Positions 1 to 7,397 of a DNA stretch of 17,783 nt are shown here, in pieces. Below the pieces are notes generated by a model. It saw only the letters and a list, made by a program, of their open reading frames with translations, did not search any database and was not told the origin of the DNA. Positions within the stretch are counted from its first letter, which is position 1. Each line of letters starts with the position of its first letter. The position numbers and the translations under genes are program-made. This DNA is from an uncultured Rubellimicrobium sp. (lineage in GTDB: Bacteria; Pseudomonadota; Alphaproteobacteria; Rhodobacterales; Rhodobacteraceae): the NCBI GenBank assembly GCA_902805995.1, contig CADCUU010000113.1:1-17783 (forward strand), written 5' to 3'.

Positions 1-1817
1 TCCGCGAGGTCCAGCCACTCCTCCTCGGCGGCGGCGAGCGCGGCCTCGCGCTGGGCCAGCATCTCGGACGCCTTGCGGAACTTGACGGGCTCCCGGGTGA
101 AAAGCTCGGGATCTTCGAGAAGCTGGCCGAGCTTTCCGATTTCGGCCGTCAGACGGTCGATCTCACCCGGGAGGGTGTCGAGGCGGTGCTTCTCGGTGAA
201 GCTGAGGGTGGGCCTGCGGGCGGGCTCGGCCTTGGGGGTCGCGGGGCGTTCAGCGGGCGTGGGACGCGCACCCTCGACCCGGGGGGCCTGCGGCTCGGCG
301 CCGAGGGGCCGGTTGTCGCGCTGCGCCATCATGTCGGTCCAGCCGCCGGCATAGGCCGTGGCGCGGCCGTCGCCCTCCATCGCGATGGTCAGCGTCGCCA
401 CCCGGTCGAGGAAGTCGCGGTCGTGGCTCACCAGGATGACGGTGCCGTCGTAGTCGTTCAGCACCTCCTGGAGGAGGTCCAGCGTCTCGATGTCGAGGTC
501 GTTGGTGGGCTCGTCCAGGACGAGGAGGTTCGACGGCTTGGCCATGATCCTTGCGAGCAGAAGCCGTGCCTTTTCCCCGCCGGAGAGTGACTTCACCGGC
601 GCGCGGGCCTGAGCTTCGGCAAAGAGGAAGTCCTTGAGGTAGGCCACGACGTGCTTGGGCATGCCGCGCACCATCACCTGGTCGGCGCGGCCGCCCTTGA
701 GGTCGGGGTCGGAGGTGAGGCTGTCCCAGAGCGTCGCCTCCGGGTCGAGCGCGGCGCGGGTCTGGTCGAGCACCGCGACCTCAAGGTTCGTGCCGTGCGT
801 CAGCGTCCCCTCGTCGGGTGCGACGCGGCCCAGGAGGAGGTTCACCAGCGTCGTCTTGCCCGCCCCGTTCGGCCCAACAAGCGCGAGCCGATCGCCCCGC
901 TGCACGGTCAGGTCGAGGCCCTTGACGATCGTGCGATCGCCCCAGCGCTTGGTCAGGCCCTTGGCGGCGATGACACGCTTGCCCGAGACGGGGCCGCTGT
1001 CCATCGCGAGGGCGGCGGTGCCCTGGCGGCGGATCTGGTCGCGGCGTTCCTGACGTAGCCCTTCGAGAGCGCGGACGCGGCCCATGTTGCGTTTGCGGCG
1101 GGCCGAGATGCCCTCGACGGCCCATTTCGCCTCGACCTTGATCTTCTGGTCGAGCTTGTGGCGGGCGGTGTCCTCATCTTCCCAGACGCGGTCGCGCCAG
1201 GCCTCATAGTCCTGGAAGCCGCGGTCGTGGCGGCGCACCTCGCCCCGGTCGATCCAGAGCGTCCCGCGCGTGAGGTTCCGCAGCACGGCGCGGTCGTGGG
1301 AGATCAGGACGAAGCCGCTGGAGGTCTGGCGCAGCTGCTCCTCCAGCCAAGAAATGGCGGCGATGTCGAGGTGGTTCGTGGGCTCGTCGAGGAGCATGAG
1401 TTCCGGCCCCTCGGCCATCAGGCGGGCGAGAGCGGCGCGGCGGCGTTCGCCCCCCGAGGCGGTGGAGGTGTCGCGGGCGGGATCGAAGCCCAGCCCTTCG
1501 GCCGCCATGACGACGCGGTAGTCCTCCCCCGGAGGGAGGCTCGCGCTGGCGTAGTCGCCCAAGGTCGCGAAGCCCGTGAGGTCCGGGTCCTGCTCCATGT
1601 AGCCCACGCGGGTGCCGGGCGCGGTCGCGCGGAGGCCGCGGTCGGGCTCCACGATCCCGGCCATCACCTTCATCAGGGTGGACTTGCCCGACCCGTTGCG
1701 GCCCACGAGGGCGATACGGTCGCCCTCCTGTACCGCGAGGCTCAGGCCGTCGAAGACGGGATCGCCGCCAAAGGTGAGGGAGATGTCGGATAGCTGAAGA
1801 AGGGGTGCGCGCGCCAT
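1..1817 (-). CDS. uup: ABC-F family ATPase, Uup-like (3' end beyond window)
   Basis: Soluble protein with two ATP-binding cassettes and no membrane segments, as in ABC-F translation/ribosome factors. Cassette 1 has Walker A GRNGSGKS at residues 39-46, signature SGGE at 121-124 and Walker B end EPTNHLD at 145-151. Cassette 2 has GPNGAGKTT at 315-323, SGGE at 412-415 and EPTNDLD at 436-442. A charged linker lies between them. After a Pro/Ala-rich stretch, residues from about 530 form a helical, coiled-coil-like tail (KHRLDTLPGEIDRL onward), which is typical of Uup rather than EttA. 605 codons are visible and the frame is still open at base 1; Uup proteins are usually about 600-640 residues, so little is missing. 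The start is the ATG at 1817, with a weak AGG about 9 nt upstream. Family assignment is firm; Uup versus another ABC-F subgroup is inferred from the tail. Confidence 0.9.
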   Translation of the reverse strand, partial: MARAPLLQLSDISLTFGGDPVFDGLSLAVQEGDRIALVGRNGSGKSTLMKVMAGIVEPDRGLRATAPGTRVGYMEQDPDLTGFATLGDYASASLPPGEDYRVVMAAEGLGFDPARDTSTASGGERRRAALARLMAEGPELMLLDEPTNHLDIAAISWLEEQLRQTSSGFVLISHDRAVLRNLTRGTLWIDRGEVRRHDRGFQDYEAWRDRVWEDEDTARHKLDQKIKVEAKWAVEGISARRKRNMGRVRALEGLRQERRDQIRRQGTAALAMDSGPVSGKRVIAAKGLTKRWGDRTIVKGLDLTVQRGDRLALVGPNGAGKTTLVNLLLGRVAPDEGTLTHGTNLEVAVLDQTRAALDPEATLWDSLTSDPDLKGGRADQVMVRGMPKHVVAYLKDFLFAEAQARAPVKSLSGGEKARLLLARIMAKPSNLLVLDEPTNDLDIETLDLLQEVLNDYDGTVILVSHDRDFLDRVATLTIAMEGDGRATAYAGGWTDMMAQRDNRPLGAEPQAPRVEGARPTPAERPATPKAEPARRPTLSFTEKHRLDTLPGEIDRLTAEIGKLGQLLEDPELFTREPVKFRKASEMLAQREAALAAAEEEWLDLA

Positions 1818-1823
1818 GGCCGC

Positions 1824-1852
1824 GACCTATGGGCCCGGGCGGGCGGGGTCAA
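1824..1852 (-). promoter_or_regulatory. Candidate sigma70 promoter of the ABC-F gene, possibly leaderless
   Basis: On the minus strand TTGACC (1852-1847) is followed by a 17-bp spacer and TAGGTC (1829-1824). The predicted transcription start, about 7 nt past the -10, falls at or next to the A of the ATG at 1817. The -10 is a poor match and the spacer is extremely GC-rich, so this is only a candidate. Confidence 0.3.
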
Positions 1853-2571
1853 GCAAGCGGCGACTGCGCGTGAAGGACGCGGGCCCGGGCGGGCCGGATG
1901 TGCGACGGGTCGAGAATGGCCAGGATCTCCAGCGTGCCGCTCGCCGGGTCCGGGATGGCGTGACCCGCGACCCAGGCGCCCAGGCCCAGCCAAGACCGGA
2001 GCAGCGGAGGGAGCCCACGGACGGCGGTGACGCGGTCGGGTCTTTGGCCCGGCGAGGACAGCCGGACCGCGGCGGCCGTTCGTGGCGCGGGCAGCCATTC
2101 GGGCGGCGCGATATGATTCGCCTGCAGAAGGGCGAGCGCTTGGGCACGGAGCGCCGGGTCGGCGGTAGGGACGACGCAAAGGCCCAGGATCGCGCCTGCG
2201 CGCTGGCGCTAAGCCACGGCCATGACGGCGGCCCAGGCTGCGCCCAGGCCATCGGCCATCTTGGCATCGGGCCGCATGCGACGATCGTTGAACTCGACGA
2301 CCGGGCCCGGCCGGGCGGCGATCGGGGCGAGACCCCAGAGCTGACCGACAGGCGAAGCGGACAGGGCCCGGGCATCCGGCAAGCAGCGGAGGCGGAAAGT
2401 GCCGGCCAGCCCGTCATCCGGCCCCTCGATGCGGATCTGGCGGTCGAGCGCAGTTTCCGGGGCGGCAAAGGTCCAGGGACGCCAGGGCGGCGTTCGGGGG
2501 GTGGGGTCCAGGGTGAGTCGCAGCCGGTGGAGGGGCTGCGACGTCTCTCCTCGCTGAACGGAATGGCTCAT
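1849..2571 (-). pseudogene. OlsB-like GNAT acyltransferase reading frame with internal amber stop
   Basis: One frame runs from ATG 2571 to TGA at 1851-1849 (240 codons) and is broken only by TAG at 2211-2209 (codon 121). Both halves match, from memory, the OlsB/hemolysin-like N-acyltransferases (Acetyltransf_5 type) that transfer acyl groups from acyl-ACP to an amine such as lyso-ornithine lipid. The first half holds GTFRLRCL (57-64), GQLWGLAPI (76-84) and the PGPVVEFNDRRMRPD block (88-102), corresponding to the family's LELGRF strand. The second half holds GLPPLLRSWLGLGAWVAGHAI (186-205 region), the family's most conserved C-terminal block. The N-terminal part is short and the usual LRHRxF segment is not evident. 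The start has GGAG about 10 nt upstream. The gene lies 31 bp before the ABC-F start on the same strand. It is probably a pseudogene or a split gene; a sequencing error or suppression of the amber are alternatives. The substrate is unknown. Confidence 0.65.
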
Positions 2572-2592
2572 CAGAGATCCACTCCGCCGGAC

Positions 2593-2621
2593 TTGGCCCC
2601 GCGCCACCCGATGACTAGATC
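2593..2621 (+). promoter_or_regulatory. Candidate sigma70 promoter for msrB
   Basis: TTGGCC (2593-2598), a 17-bp spacer and TAGATC (2616-2621) lie about 32 bp before the msrB ATG. It sits in the divergent gap between the interrupted acyltransferase and msrB. Identified by eye only. Confidence 0.35.
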
Positions 2622-2653
2622 CATATCCGACCGAGAGAGGACCAAGAACCCCG

Positions 2654-3073
2654 ATGGAAAAAATCAACAAGACCGATGAGGAATGGCGTCAGGAGCTGTC
2701 GCCCGAAGCCTACCGCGTGACCCGCCAGCACGGGACCGAACGGCCCTTCACGAACGACAACTTCCCCAAGGCGCCCGGCGTGTTCCGTTGCGTCGCCTGC
2801 GGGGAGCCGCTGTTCGACGCTTCCACGAAATTTGAAAGCGGGTCGGGCTGGCCGTCCTTCTGGCAGCCGATCGATGGCGTGGAAAGCCATTCGGTCGAGG
2901 AAACGGTGGACCGCTCGCATGGGATGACGCGGACCGAGGTGCACTGCGCGAAGTGCGAGTCGCATCTGGGCCACGTCTTCCCGGATGGGCCCAACCCCAC
3001 GGGGCTGCGCTACTGCATCAACGGCGCGGCGCTGGACTTCGATCAGGAGTCCGAGGCGCAGCGGGGCGGCTAA
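2654..3073 (+). CDS. msrB: Peptide-methionine (R)-S-oxide reductase MsrB
   Basis: Reduces methionine-R-sulfoxide in proteins, using thioredoxin to recycle the enzyme; cytosolic because no signal peptide is present. The 139-residue length is normal for a stand-alone MsrB. Zinc ligands are two CxxC pairs, C46/C49 (CVAC) and C98/C101 (CAKC). The SGSGWPSFW block (62-70) and the catalytic [11 protein letters not shown] block, with nucleophilic C121, are intact. The start at ATG 2654 is preceded by GAGAGG about 13 nt upstream, rather far but the best available. The protein begins as MsrB proteins usually do (WRxxLSPExYxVTRxxGTE). It stands alone, divergent from the acyltransferase frame and convergent with the BamE-like gene, and appears complete. 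Confidence 0.96.
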   Translation: MEKINKTDEEWRQELSPEAYRVTRQHGTERPFTNDNFPKAPGVFRCVACGEPLFDASTKFESGSGWPSFWQPIDGVESHSVEETVDRSHGMTRTEVHCAKCESHLGHVFPDGPNPTGLRYCINGAALDFDQESEAQRGG

Positions 3074-3091
3074 GGCCCAGCCGGGACGCCA

Positions 3092-3121
3092 AGCCTCGCG
3101 CGGGTTGGCCCGCGCGGGGCT
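3092..3121. terminator. GC-rich hairpin between convergent msrB and bamE-like genes
   Basis: Arms 3092-3104 and 3109-3121 pair over 13 bp with a single T-G wobble, closing a TTGG loop. It occupies nearly the whole 49-bp gap between the two convergent stop codons, so it could end transcription from both sides. There is no T tract on either strand, so intrinsic termination would be imperfect or Rho-assisted. Confidence 0.6.
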
Positions 3122-3122
3122 C

Positions 3123-3575
3123 CTACTCCTCGCCGCCGATGAGTTGGCCCGCGTCGAACCGGCCGATATTGCCGAGAAGCTGGCTGACCAAGGTCCTATC
3201 CGCGAAAATTTCGGCCGTGCGTGCGGGGTTGAGCTGGACGACCCGTCCGTTCTCCAGGCCGAACCGCTCGATGTTGCCGAGGGTGCCGTTGGCCCCGAAG
3301 GAGATCACGAGGACCTCGCGCTCCACCTCCTCGGGCGCGAGGAAAGCCACCTGCCGGAAGCGGCTTTCGACGTAGTAGAGGCCCCGGTTGCCCAGAACAC
3401 CCGTCGTCGTCGGCCGGCCCAGGGTGGCGATCACGGTGTCGGGAGTGTCGACGCCGACCTGGAGCTGCGACAAGGCCGATTCGGGCGGCACATATCCATG
3501 ATGCCGCGTCAGAGGCGCGCAAGCCTGGAGAAGAAGCGCCACTGCTACGGCGCCGGCCAGACCCGTCCCCTTCAT
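3123..3575 (-). CDS. bamE: Outer membrane assembly lipoprotein, SmpA/OmlA (BamE) domain
   Basis: Predicted lipoprotein of 150 residues. The start is taken as ATG 3575 rather than the longer form from 3611, because AAGGGGG lies about 8 nt upstream and the signal peptide then starts cleanly with MKGTG. A hydrophobic core (residues 6-16) leads into the lipobox LQAC with lipidated C19. The mature part has the SmpA/OmlA fold signatures: an LQVGVDTPDTVIATLGRPTTTG helix-turn (about residues 38-58), then paired strands including YYVESRFR and VLVISFGANGTLGNIERF. In the family, BamE helps the BAM complex insert beta-barrel proteins at the outer membrane. Alphaproteobacterial copies are divergent, so the exact BamE role is inferred. 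It is divergent from yceD. Confidence 0.85.
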   Translation of the reverse strand: MKGTGLAGAVAVALLLQACAPLTRHHGYVPPESALSQLQVGVDTPDTVIATLGRPTTTGVLGNRGLYYVESRFRQVAFLAPEEVEREVLVISFGANGTLGNIERFGLENGRVVQLNPARTAEIFADRTLVSQLLGNIGRFDAGQLIGGEE

Positions 3576-3587
3576 CGTAGTGCCCCC

Positions 3588-3616
3588 TTGTCTTGGCATT
3601 CCCTGCCTCATATCGC
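3588..3616 (+). promoter_or_regulatory. Weak candidate promoter for yceD
   Basis: TTGTCT (3588-3593) and TATCGC (3611-3616) are separated by 17 bp, facing yceD at 3660 and overlapping the opposing candidate promoter. The -10 is poor. Confidence 0.22.
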
Positions 3617-3645
3617 GGCTTAGGGCATGGAGCGAGCCCCTTCAA
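3617..3645 (-). promoter_or_regulatory. Candidate promoter for the bamE-like gene
   Basis: Minus strand TTGAAG (3645-3640), a 17-bp spacer and TAAGCC (3622-3617) lie about 42 bp before ATG 3575. The opposing yceD gene starts at 3660, so this 84-bp gap must carry both promoters. Confidence 0.35.
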
Positions 3646-3659
3646 GAAAGGATGCGCCC

Positions 3660-4202
3660 ATGGGCGACACCCCACGACTTCCCCGTCACGTCATCCGCCT
3701 GTCCGATCCGGGGCAGCGCCAGGCCATCAGCTTCGCCCTCGCCCCCGAGGCCGGAGACCGGGCGGCCATCGCGGAGCATCTCGGCATTCCCGGCATCCGC
3801 AAGCTGCGCTTCGAGGGACGCCTGTCCCCGGAGGGGCGGCAGGACTGGCGGCTGGAGGCGCAACTGGGCGCCACGGTGGTGCAGGACTGCGTCGTGACCC
3901 TGGAACCTGTCACCACCCGGATCGAGGAGGAGGTCGTACGCCGCTACCTGTCTGACGTGACGCCGCCGGAAGCCGTCGAGGTGGAGATGCCGGAGGACGA
4001 CACGGTGGAGGAACTGCCGCAATCCCTCGACCTCGTGGAGGTGCTGTCGGAGGCCCTGGCCCTGGCCCTTCCACCCTACCCCCGCGCGCCTGGGGTAGAG
4101 TTGGGCGAAATGGTCGTGACCGAGCCTGGCACCGCCCCCCTGACGGAGGAGCGCACCAGGCCGTTTGCGGCGCTGAAGGACGCTCTCAAGCCCAAGGAGT
4201 AG
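3660..4202 (+). CDS. yceD: YceD/DUF177 family protein (23S rRNA accumulation / L32-associated)
   Basis: A 180-residue soluble protein of the DUF177 (YceD) family, which is almost always encoded next to rpmF and, in E. coli and plants, is linked to 23S rRNA accumulation and processing. The family hallmark is the conserved CVVTLEPVTT segment at about residues 78-87. It is followed by an acidic stretch (EMPEDDTVEELPQSLDLVEVLSEALAL) typical of the C-terminal half. The start is ATG 3660: AAAGGA lies about 7 nt upstream, whereas the frame's earlier start at 3627 has no ribosome binding site and would add a non-conserved tail. The gene lies upstream of rpmF-plsX-fabH but is separated from rpmF by 468 bp, wider than in many relatives. 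Confidence 0.88.
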   Translation: MGDTPRLPRHVIRLSDPGQRQAISFALAPEAGDRAAIAEHLGIPGIRKLRFEGRLSPEGRQDWRLEAQLGATVVQDCVVTLEPVTTRIEEEVVRRYLSDVTPPEAVEVEMPEDDTVEELPQSLDLVEVLSEALALALPPYPRAPGVELGEMVVTEPGTAPLTEERTRPFAALKDALKPKE

Positions 4203-4670
4203 GGTTCCGCTTCGCGGTGGGCGTTGCCATTGCCGGTGAAGAGCGCAAGGCCCCCAGAGGCGCTGCGCTGCCGTGCTGCCGCGTGGGGAACTCTCGAAAG
4301 GCCCCCCGGCCCATGGCTCGCCGTGCCGAGCGAATCCAGTCTGATGGTGTTGCGGAGAGCCACGTTCGGACTGCATTGCCCGCTTCACCGCGCCTGAACC
4401 TGTCCATTTCCTTCAAAGGCGTACCTCAATGGACGCGCCTTGATGCCGGAGACCTCGCGTGAACTTTTTAGCTGGGTCGGGAAGTGGCTTTACCCGCACG
4501 GTATCGCCACAACCTGCCCTTGCGGCTGGCGGGGAATCCACTATGTTCGCGGCCTTCCGCCGAGGCTCGACAAACCGGCGGGGAGGCCGTATTGCCGCCC
4601 CCGGACTTGCGAGCTTTCGCTAAACCGTAATTCAAGGGCCATGTGCCCCGCCATACATCGAGGTTGTGAC
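4203..4670. other. 468-bp spacer between yceD and rpmF
   Basis: No convincing gene. An open frame reaching into rpmF from about 4440 has no ribosome binding site and does not resemble a known protein. Base composition seems less GC-rich than the flanking genes. A small CCGC-TTC-GCGG hairpin sits just after the yceD stop (4207-4217) without a T tract. Candidate promoter elements for rpmF lie in the second half. Confidence 0.6.
4520..4547 (+). promoter_or_regulatory. Candidate promoter for the rpmF-plsX-fabH operon
   Basis: TTGCGG (4520-4525) and TATGTT (4542-4547) are spaced 16 bp, leaving a leader of about 115 nt before rpmF. A second, weaker pair is TTGCGA (4607-4612) and TAATTC (4628-4633) with 15 bp between. 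Neither is decisive. Confidence 0.33.
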
Positions 4671-4877
4671 ATGGCCGTCCCGCAGAACAAAGTCTCCAAA
4701 GCCCGCCGCAACCAGCGTCGCGCCCACGATTTCCTCGTCGCCGCGAACCCCAACGAGTGCAACAACTGCGGTGAGCTGAAGCGCCCGCACCACGTCTGCC
4801 CGTCCTGCGGCCACTACGATTCTAAGGAAGTCGTGGCGCTGGCCCAGGCCAACGACCTGGACGAAGACGCGGCCTGA
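4671..4877 (+). CDS. rpmF: 50S ribosomal protein L32
   Basis: Basic 68-residue protein beginning [20 protein letters not shown], the classic L32 N-terminus. It binds 23S rRNA in the large subunit. Two CxxC pairs (CNNC and CPSC, about residues 36-39 and 49-52) form a zinc ribbon, so this is the zinc-binding (C+) version of L32. The start at ATG 4671 is preceded by GAGG with 7-nt spacing; the frame is open further upstream, but conservation begins here. The C-terminus ends in an acidic DLDEDAA tail. It is the first gene of a likely operon with plsX 22 bp downstream. Confidence 0.97.
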   Translation: MAVPQNKVSKARRNQRRAHDFLVAANPNECNNCGELKRPHHVCPSCGHYDSKEVVALAQANDLDEDAA

Positions 4878-4899
4878 GTCCCCGTCCTCCGCCCCCGCG

Positions 4900-6036
4900 A
4901 TGACCATGGCCCGACCCAATGGCGGCACTGAGCCGCCCCGGAACGAGGCCGTGGTCCTATCGCTAGACGCGATGGGGGGCGACAAGGGGCCGCAGGCTGT
5001 CGTTGCCGGCCTTGGCAAGTTCCTCCTGGATGAGCCCGAGGCCCGCGTTCTCCTCCACGGACCCGAGGATGTGCTGGCGCCTCTCGTGCGCAAGCTCGAT
5101 CGCGTGACGGTCGTTCATGCGCCCGAAGTCGTCGTAATGACGGACAAGCCCAGCCAGGTCATGCGGCGGGGCAAGGACACCTCCATGTGGTCGGCCGTCG
5201 ATGCCGTTCGCGACGGCGAGGCGCAGGCCATCGTGTCCTGCGGGAACACGGGCGCGCTGATGGCTGTCTCCATGCTACGGCTGCGGAAGCTGCCGGGCGT
5301 GAACCGACCTGCGATCGCCTGCCTCTGGCCATCGCTCAACCCGACCGGCTTCAATGTGATGCTTGATGTCGGCGCCGATATCCGCGCCGATGCCGAGGAT
5401 CTTTTGGCCTATTCCCTGATGGGCGCGTCCTATGCCCGGCAGGGCTTGGGCATCCAGCGCCCGCGGGTCGGCCTTCTCAATGTCGGGACCGAGGAGCACA
5501 AGGGTCGGCAGGAGTTGAAGGACGCCCACGAGCTGATCGAGGTCGCCGCACCGCGTGGGAGCTTCGACTTTGCGGGCTTCGTGGAAGGCGGCGACATTCC
5601 GTCAGACCGCGTCGACGTGATCGTCACGGATGGCTTCACCGGGAACGTGGCCCTCAAGACCGGCGAGGGAACGGCGCGCCTGATCTCGCAACTGCTGCGT
5701 GAGCATCTGACGGCGGGGCCGCTGGGCATGGCCGCGGCCTTTCTGGCCCGGGCGCAGTTCAACCGGCTTCGGACGCGGATCGACCCGCGCCGCGTGAACG
5801 GGGGCGTGTTCCTGGGCTTGGGTGGCACAGTCATCAAGAGTCATGGCTCGGCGGACGCGACAGGCGTCGCCGCGGCGCTGAGCCTTGCGCACAGACTGGG
5901 CAAGGCGGGCTTCGCGGCACGGCTCGCGGCGCGGGTTGCGTCGTCGGTCGCGCTGGCTCAGGATAGCATAACGGACGGGGAACCAACCCCCGCCAATGGG
6001 GCGAACCGGGTCGGGACGGCGCCAGAGGAGCGGTAG
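4900..6036 (+). CDS. plsX: Phosphate acyltransferase PlsX
   Basis: Converts acyl-ACP to acyl-phosphate, the donor used by PlsY in phosphatidic acid synthesis; a peripheral membrane or soluble enzyme. The SLDAMGGDKGP signature is at residues 21-31, SCGNTGALMA at about 108-117, and the conserved DGFTGNVALKTGEGTARL block in the C-terminal half. The 378-residue length is slightly above the usual ~340-350 because of about 18 extra N-terminal residues before VVLSLDAMGGD and a polar tail after the domain. The start is uncertain: ATG 4900 has no clear ribosome binding site, and ATG 4906 or a later start is possible. Five bases separate it from fabH, suggesting one transcript and coordinated supply of acyl chains. 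Confidence 0.96.
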   Translation: MTMARPNGGTEPPRNEAVVLSLDAMGGDKGPQAVVAGLGKFLLDEPEARVLLHGPEDVLAPLVRKLDRVTVVHAPEVVVMTDKPSQVMRRGKDTSMWSAVDAVRDGEAQAIVSCGNTGALMAVSMLRLRKLPGVNRPAIACLWPSLNPTGFNVMLDVGADIRADAEDLLAYSLMGASYARQGLGIQRPRVGLLNVGTEEHKGRQELKDAHELIEVAAPRGSFDFAGFVEGGDIPSDRVDVIVTDGFTGNVALKTGEGTARLISQLLREHLTAGPLGMAAAFLARAQFNRLRTRIDPRRVNGGVFLGLGGTVIKSHGSADATGVAAALSLAHRLGKAGFAARLAARVASSVALAQDSITDGEPTPANGANRVGTAPEER

Positions 6037-6041
6037 GGCAG

Positions 6042-7013
6042 ATGACGATCAGGGCGACCGTGACGGGCGTCGGGCATTACCTGCCCGATCGGGTGGTCCC
6101 GAATTCCGAGTTTGAGACGAAGCTTGAAACTTCGGACGAGTGGATTCGCGAGCGGACAGGCATCGAGCGGCGGCACTTCGCGGCACCGGGCCAGACGACG
6201 TCGGACATGGGCGCACGGGCGGCTCGGGCGGCACTCGCCATGGCGGGGCGCGAGGCGTCCGAGGTGGATGCCATAATCGTCGCGACCTCCACGCCCGACC
6301 TGACCTTTCCCTCCGCCGCGACCATGGTTCAGAAGTCCATCGGCATGACGGGCGGCTTTGCCTTCGACGTGCAGGCGGTCTGCGCGGGCTTCGTCTATGC
6401 GCTGACCACGGCGAACGCGCTGATGGTGGCAGGACAGGCCAAGCGAGTGCTGGTCATCGGCGCCGAGACCTTTTCCAAGATCCTCGACTGGGAGGACCGG
6501 ACGACCTGCGTCCTCTTCGGCGATGGCGCGGGCGCGGTGCTGCTGGAGGCCCTGGAGACGGACGGGACCTCGCAGGACCGCGGCGTGCTGGCGACGGACC
6601 TGCATTCCGACGGCTCCTTCAAGGATCTCCTCTATGTCGATGGCGGAATCTCGACCGGCGTGCATGGCGTGCTGCGGATGGAGGGCAAGGAAGTCTTCCG
6701 CCATGCTGTCGTGAAGCTCGCCGAGACGGCCGAGGCGGCGCTGGAACGTGCGGGGCTGTCCTCGGCCGAGGTGGACTGGATCGTCCCCCATCAAGCAAAC
6801 CTCCGCATCATCAAGTCCACTGCCCAGAAGATGGGCGTTCCGATGGATCGCGTGGTCGTCACGGTGCAGGACCACGGCAACACCTCCGCGGCTTCTATTC
6901 CGCTGGCCTTGTCTGTCGGGGTGGAGCGAGGGCAGATCAAGACCGGCGACCTCCTCGTGATGGAGGCGATCGGCGGGGGTCTGGCCTGGGGATCCGTCGT
7001 CTTGCGTTGGTAA
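6042..7013 (+). CDS. fabH: Beta-ketoacyl-ACP synthase III (KAS III)
   Basis: Starts fatty acid synthesis by condensing acetyl-CoA with malonyl-ACP. The 323-residue length is typical. The catalytic triad is visible: C114 in DVQAVCAGFVYA, H250 in WIVPHQANLRI and N280 in DHGNTSAASIP. The N-terminal strand TVTGVGHYLPDRVV and the TSDEWIRERTGIERR block are also standard. GCAG lies just before ATG 6042 with weak Shine-Dalgarno character; the tight 5-bp gap to plsX suggests translational coupling. Cytosolic. No missing key residue. Confidence 0.97.
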   Translation: MTIRATVTGVGHYLPDRVVPNSEFETKLETSDEWIRERTGIERRHFAAPGQTTSDMGARAARAALAMAGREASEVDAIIVATSTPDLTFPSAATMVQKSIGMTGGFAFDVQAVCAGFVYALTTANALMVAGQAKRVLVIGAETFSKILDWEDRTTCVLFGDGAGAVLLEALETDGTSQDRGVLATDLHSDGSFKDLLYVDGGISTGVHGVLRMEGKEVFRHAVVKLAETAEAALERAGLSSAEVDWIVPHQANLRIIKSTAQKMGVPMDRVVVTVQDHGNTSAASIPLALSVGVERGQIKTGDLLVMEAIGGGLAWGSVVLRW

Positions 7014-7029
7014 CCTCACGGCGGCGCGA

Positions 7030-7058
7030 TTGACCCCGTGCGGCCCCTGCCCTAACCT
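7030..7058 (+). promoter_or_regulatory. Candidate sigma70 promoter for ihfA-merR
   Basis: TTGACC (7030-7035), a 17-bp spacer and TAACCT (7053-7058) sit in the 77-bp gap after fabH, about 33 bp before the ihfA ATG. Spacing is ideal and the -35 close to consensus, so ihfA is probably transcribed independently as well as by readthrough. Confidence 0.48.
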
Positions 7059-7090
7059 GCTTCGAACAGCAGGGCGGGGGTGCAAGAGCT

Positions 7091-7393
7091 ATGTCGGACA
7101 AGACCTTGACACGTATGGACTTGGCCGACGCCGTACATCAGGAGGTCGGGCTGTCCCGCAACGACAGCGCCGCCTTGGTAGAAGCCGTGCTTCGTCACAT
7201 CTCCGACGCGCTCGTGAAGGGTGAAACGGTCAAAATTTCGTCGTTCGGGACCTTCTCGGTGCGCGACAAGGCGGCCCGCGTGGGCCGGAACCCCAAGACC
7301 GGGCAGGAGGTGCCGATCCATCCCCGGCGCGTCCTGACGTTTCGGTCGTCCCATCTGATGAAGGACAGGATCGCCCATGGCAACCGGAGCTAG
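7091..7393 (+). CDS. ihfA: Integration host factor subunit alpha
   Basis: DNA-bending nucleoid protein that works as a heterodimer with IHF-beta in recombination, replication and promoter architecture. The 100-residue protein matches the HU/IHF fold throughout: N-terminal helices ([20 protein letters not shown]), the [13 protein letters not shown] core (48-60), and the DNA-inserting beta-arm with GRNPKTG at 65-71 and the intercalating-proline region near 76-78. The LTRMDLA start and the GQEVPI arm favour IHF-alpha over HU or IHF-beta. ATG 7091 follows a GGGGG/AAGAG stretch. The merR-type gene begins 4 bp after its stop, so the two are very likely cotranscribed, a conserved alphaproteobacterial arrangement. 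Confidence 0.95.
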   Translation: MSDKTLTRMDLADAVHQEVGLSRNDSAALVEAVLRHISDALVKGETVKISSFGTFSVRDKAARVGRNPKTGQEVPIHPRRVLTFRSSHLMKDRIAHGNRS

Positions 7394-7397
7394 GCCG

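Noticed and set aside
2209..2211. Amber codon read as pyrrolysine
   Set aside because: Pyrrolysine use is not expected in this lineage and no pylT/pylS is present in the window; a nonsense mutation is simpler.
1742..2679. Several overlapping long open frames on both strands (for example 1816-2679 + and 1827-2468 -)
   Set aside because: Arg/Pro/Gly-rich composition and lack of family resemblance mark them as GC-driven shadows of the amber-interrupted acyltransferase frame.
4207..4217. CCGC-TTC-GCGG hairpin after yceD as a terminator
   Set aside because: The stem is only 4 bp and no T tract follows.
4440..4670. N-terminal extension of rpmF
   Set aside because: L32 starts canonically at 4671 with a good ribosome binding site; the upstream part is not conserved in L32.
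5958..7085. 375-codon open frame on the minus strand across fabH
   Set aside because: Fully antisense to fabH, which has all catalytic residues; the His/Arg-rich translation has no family resemblance.
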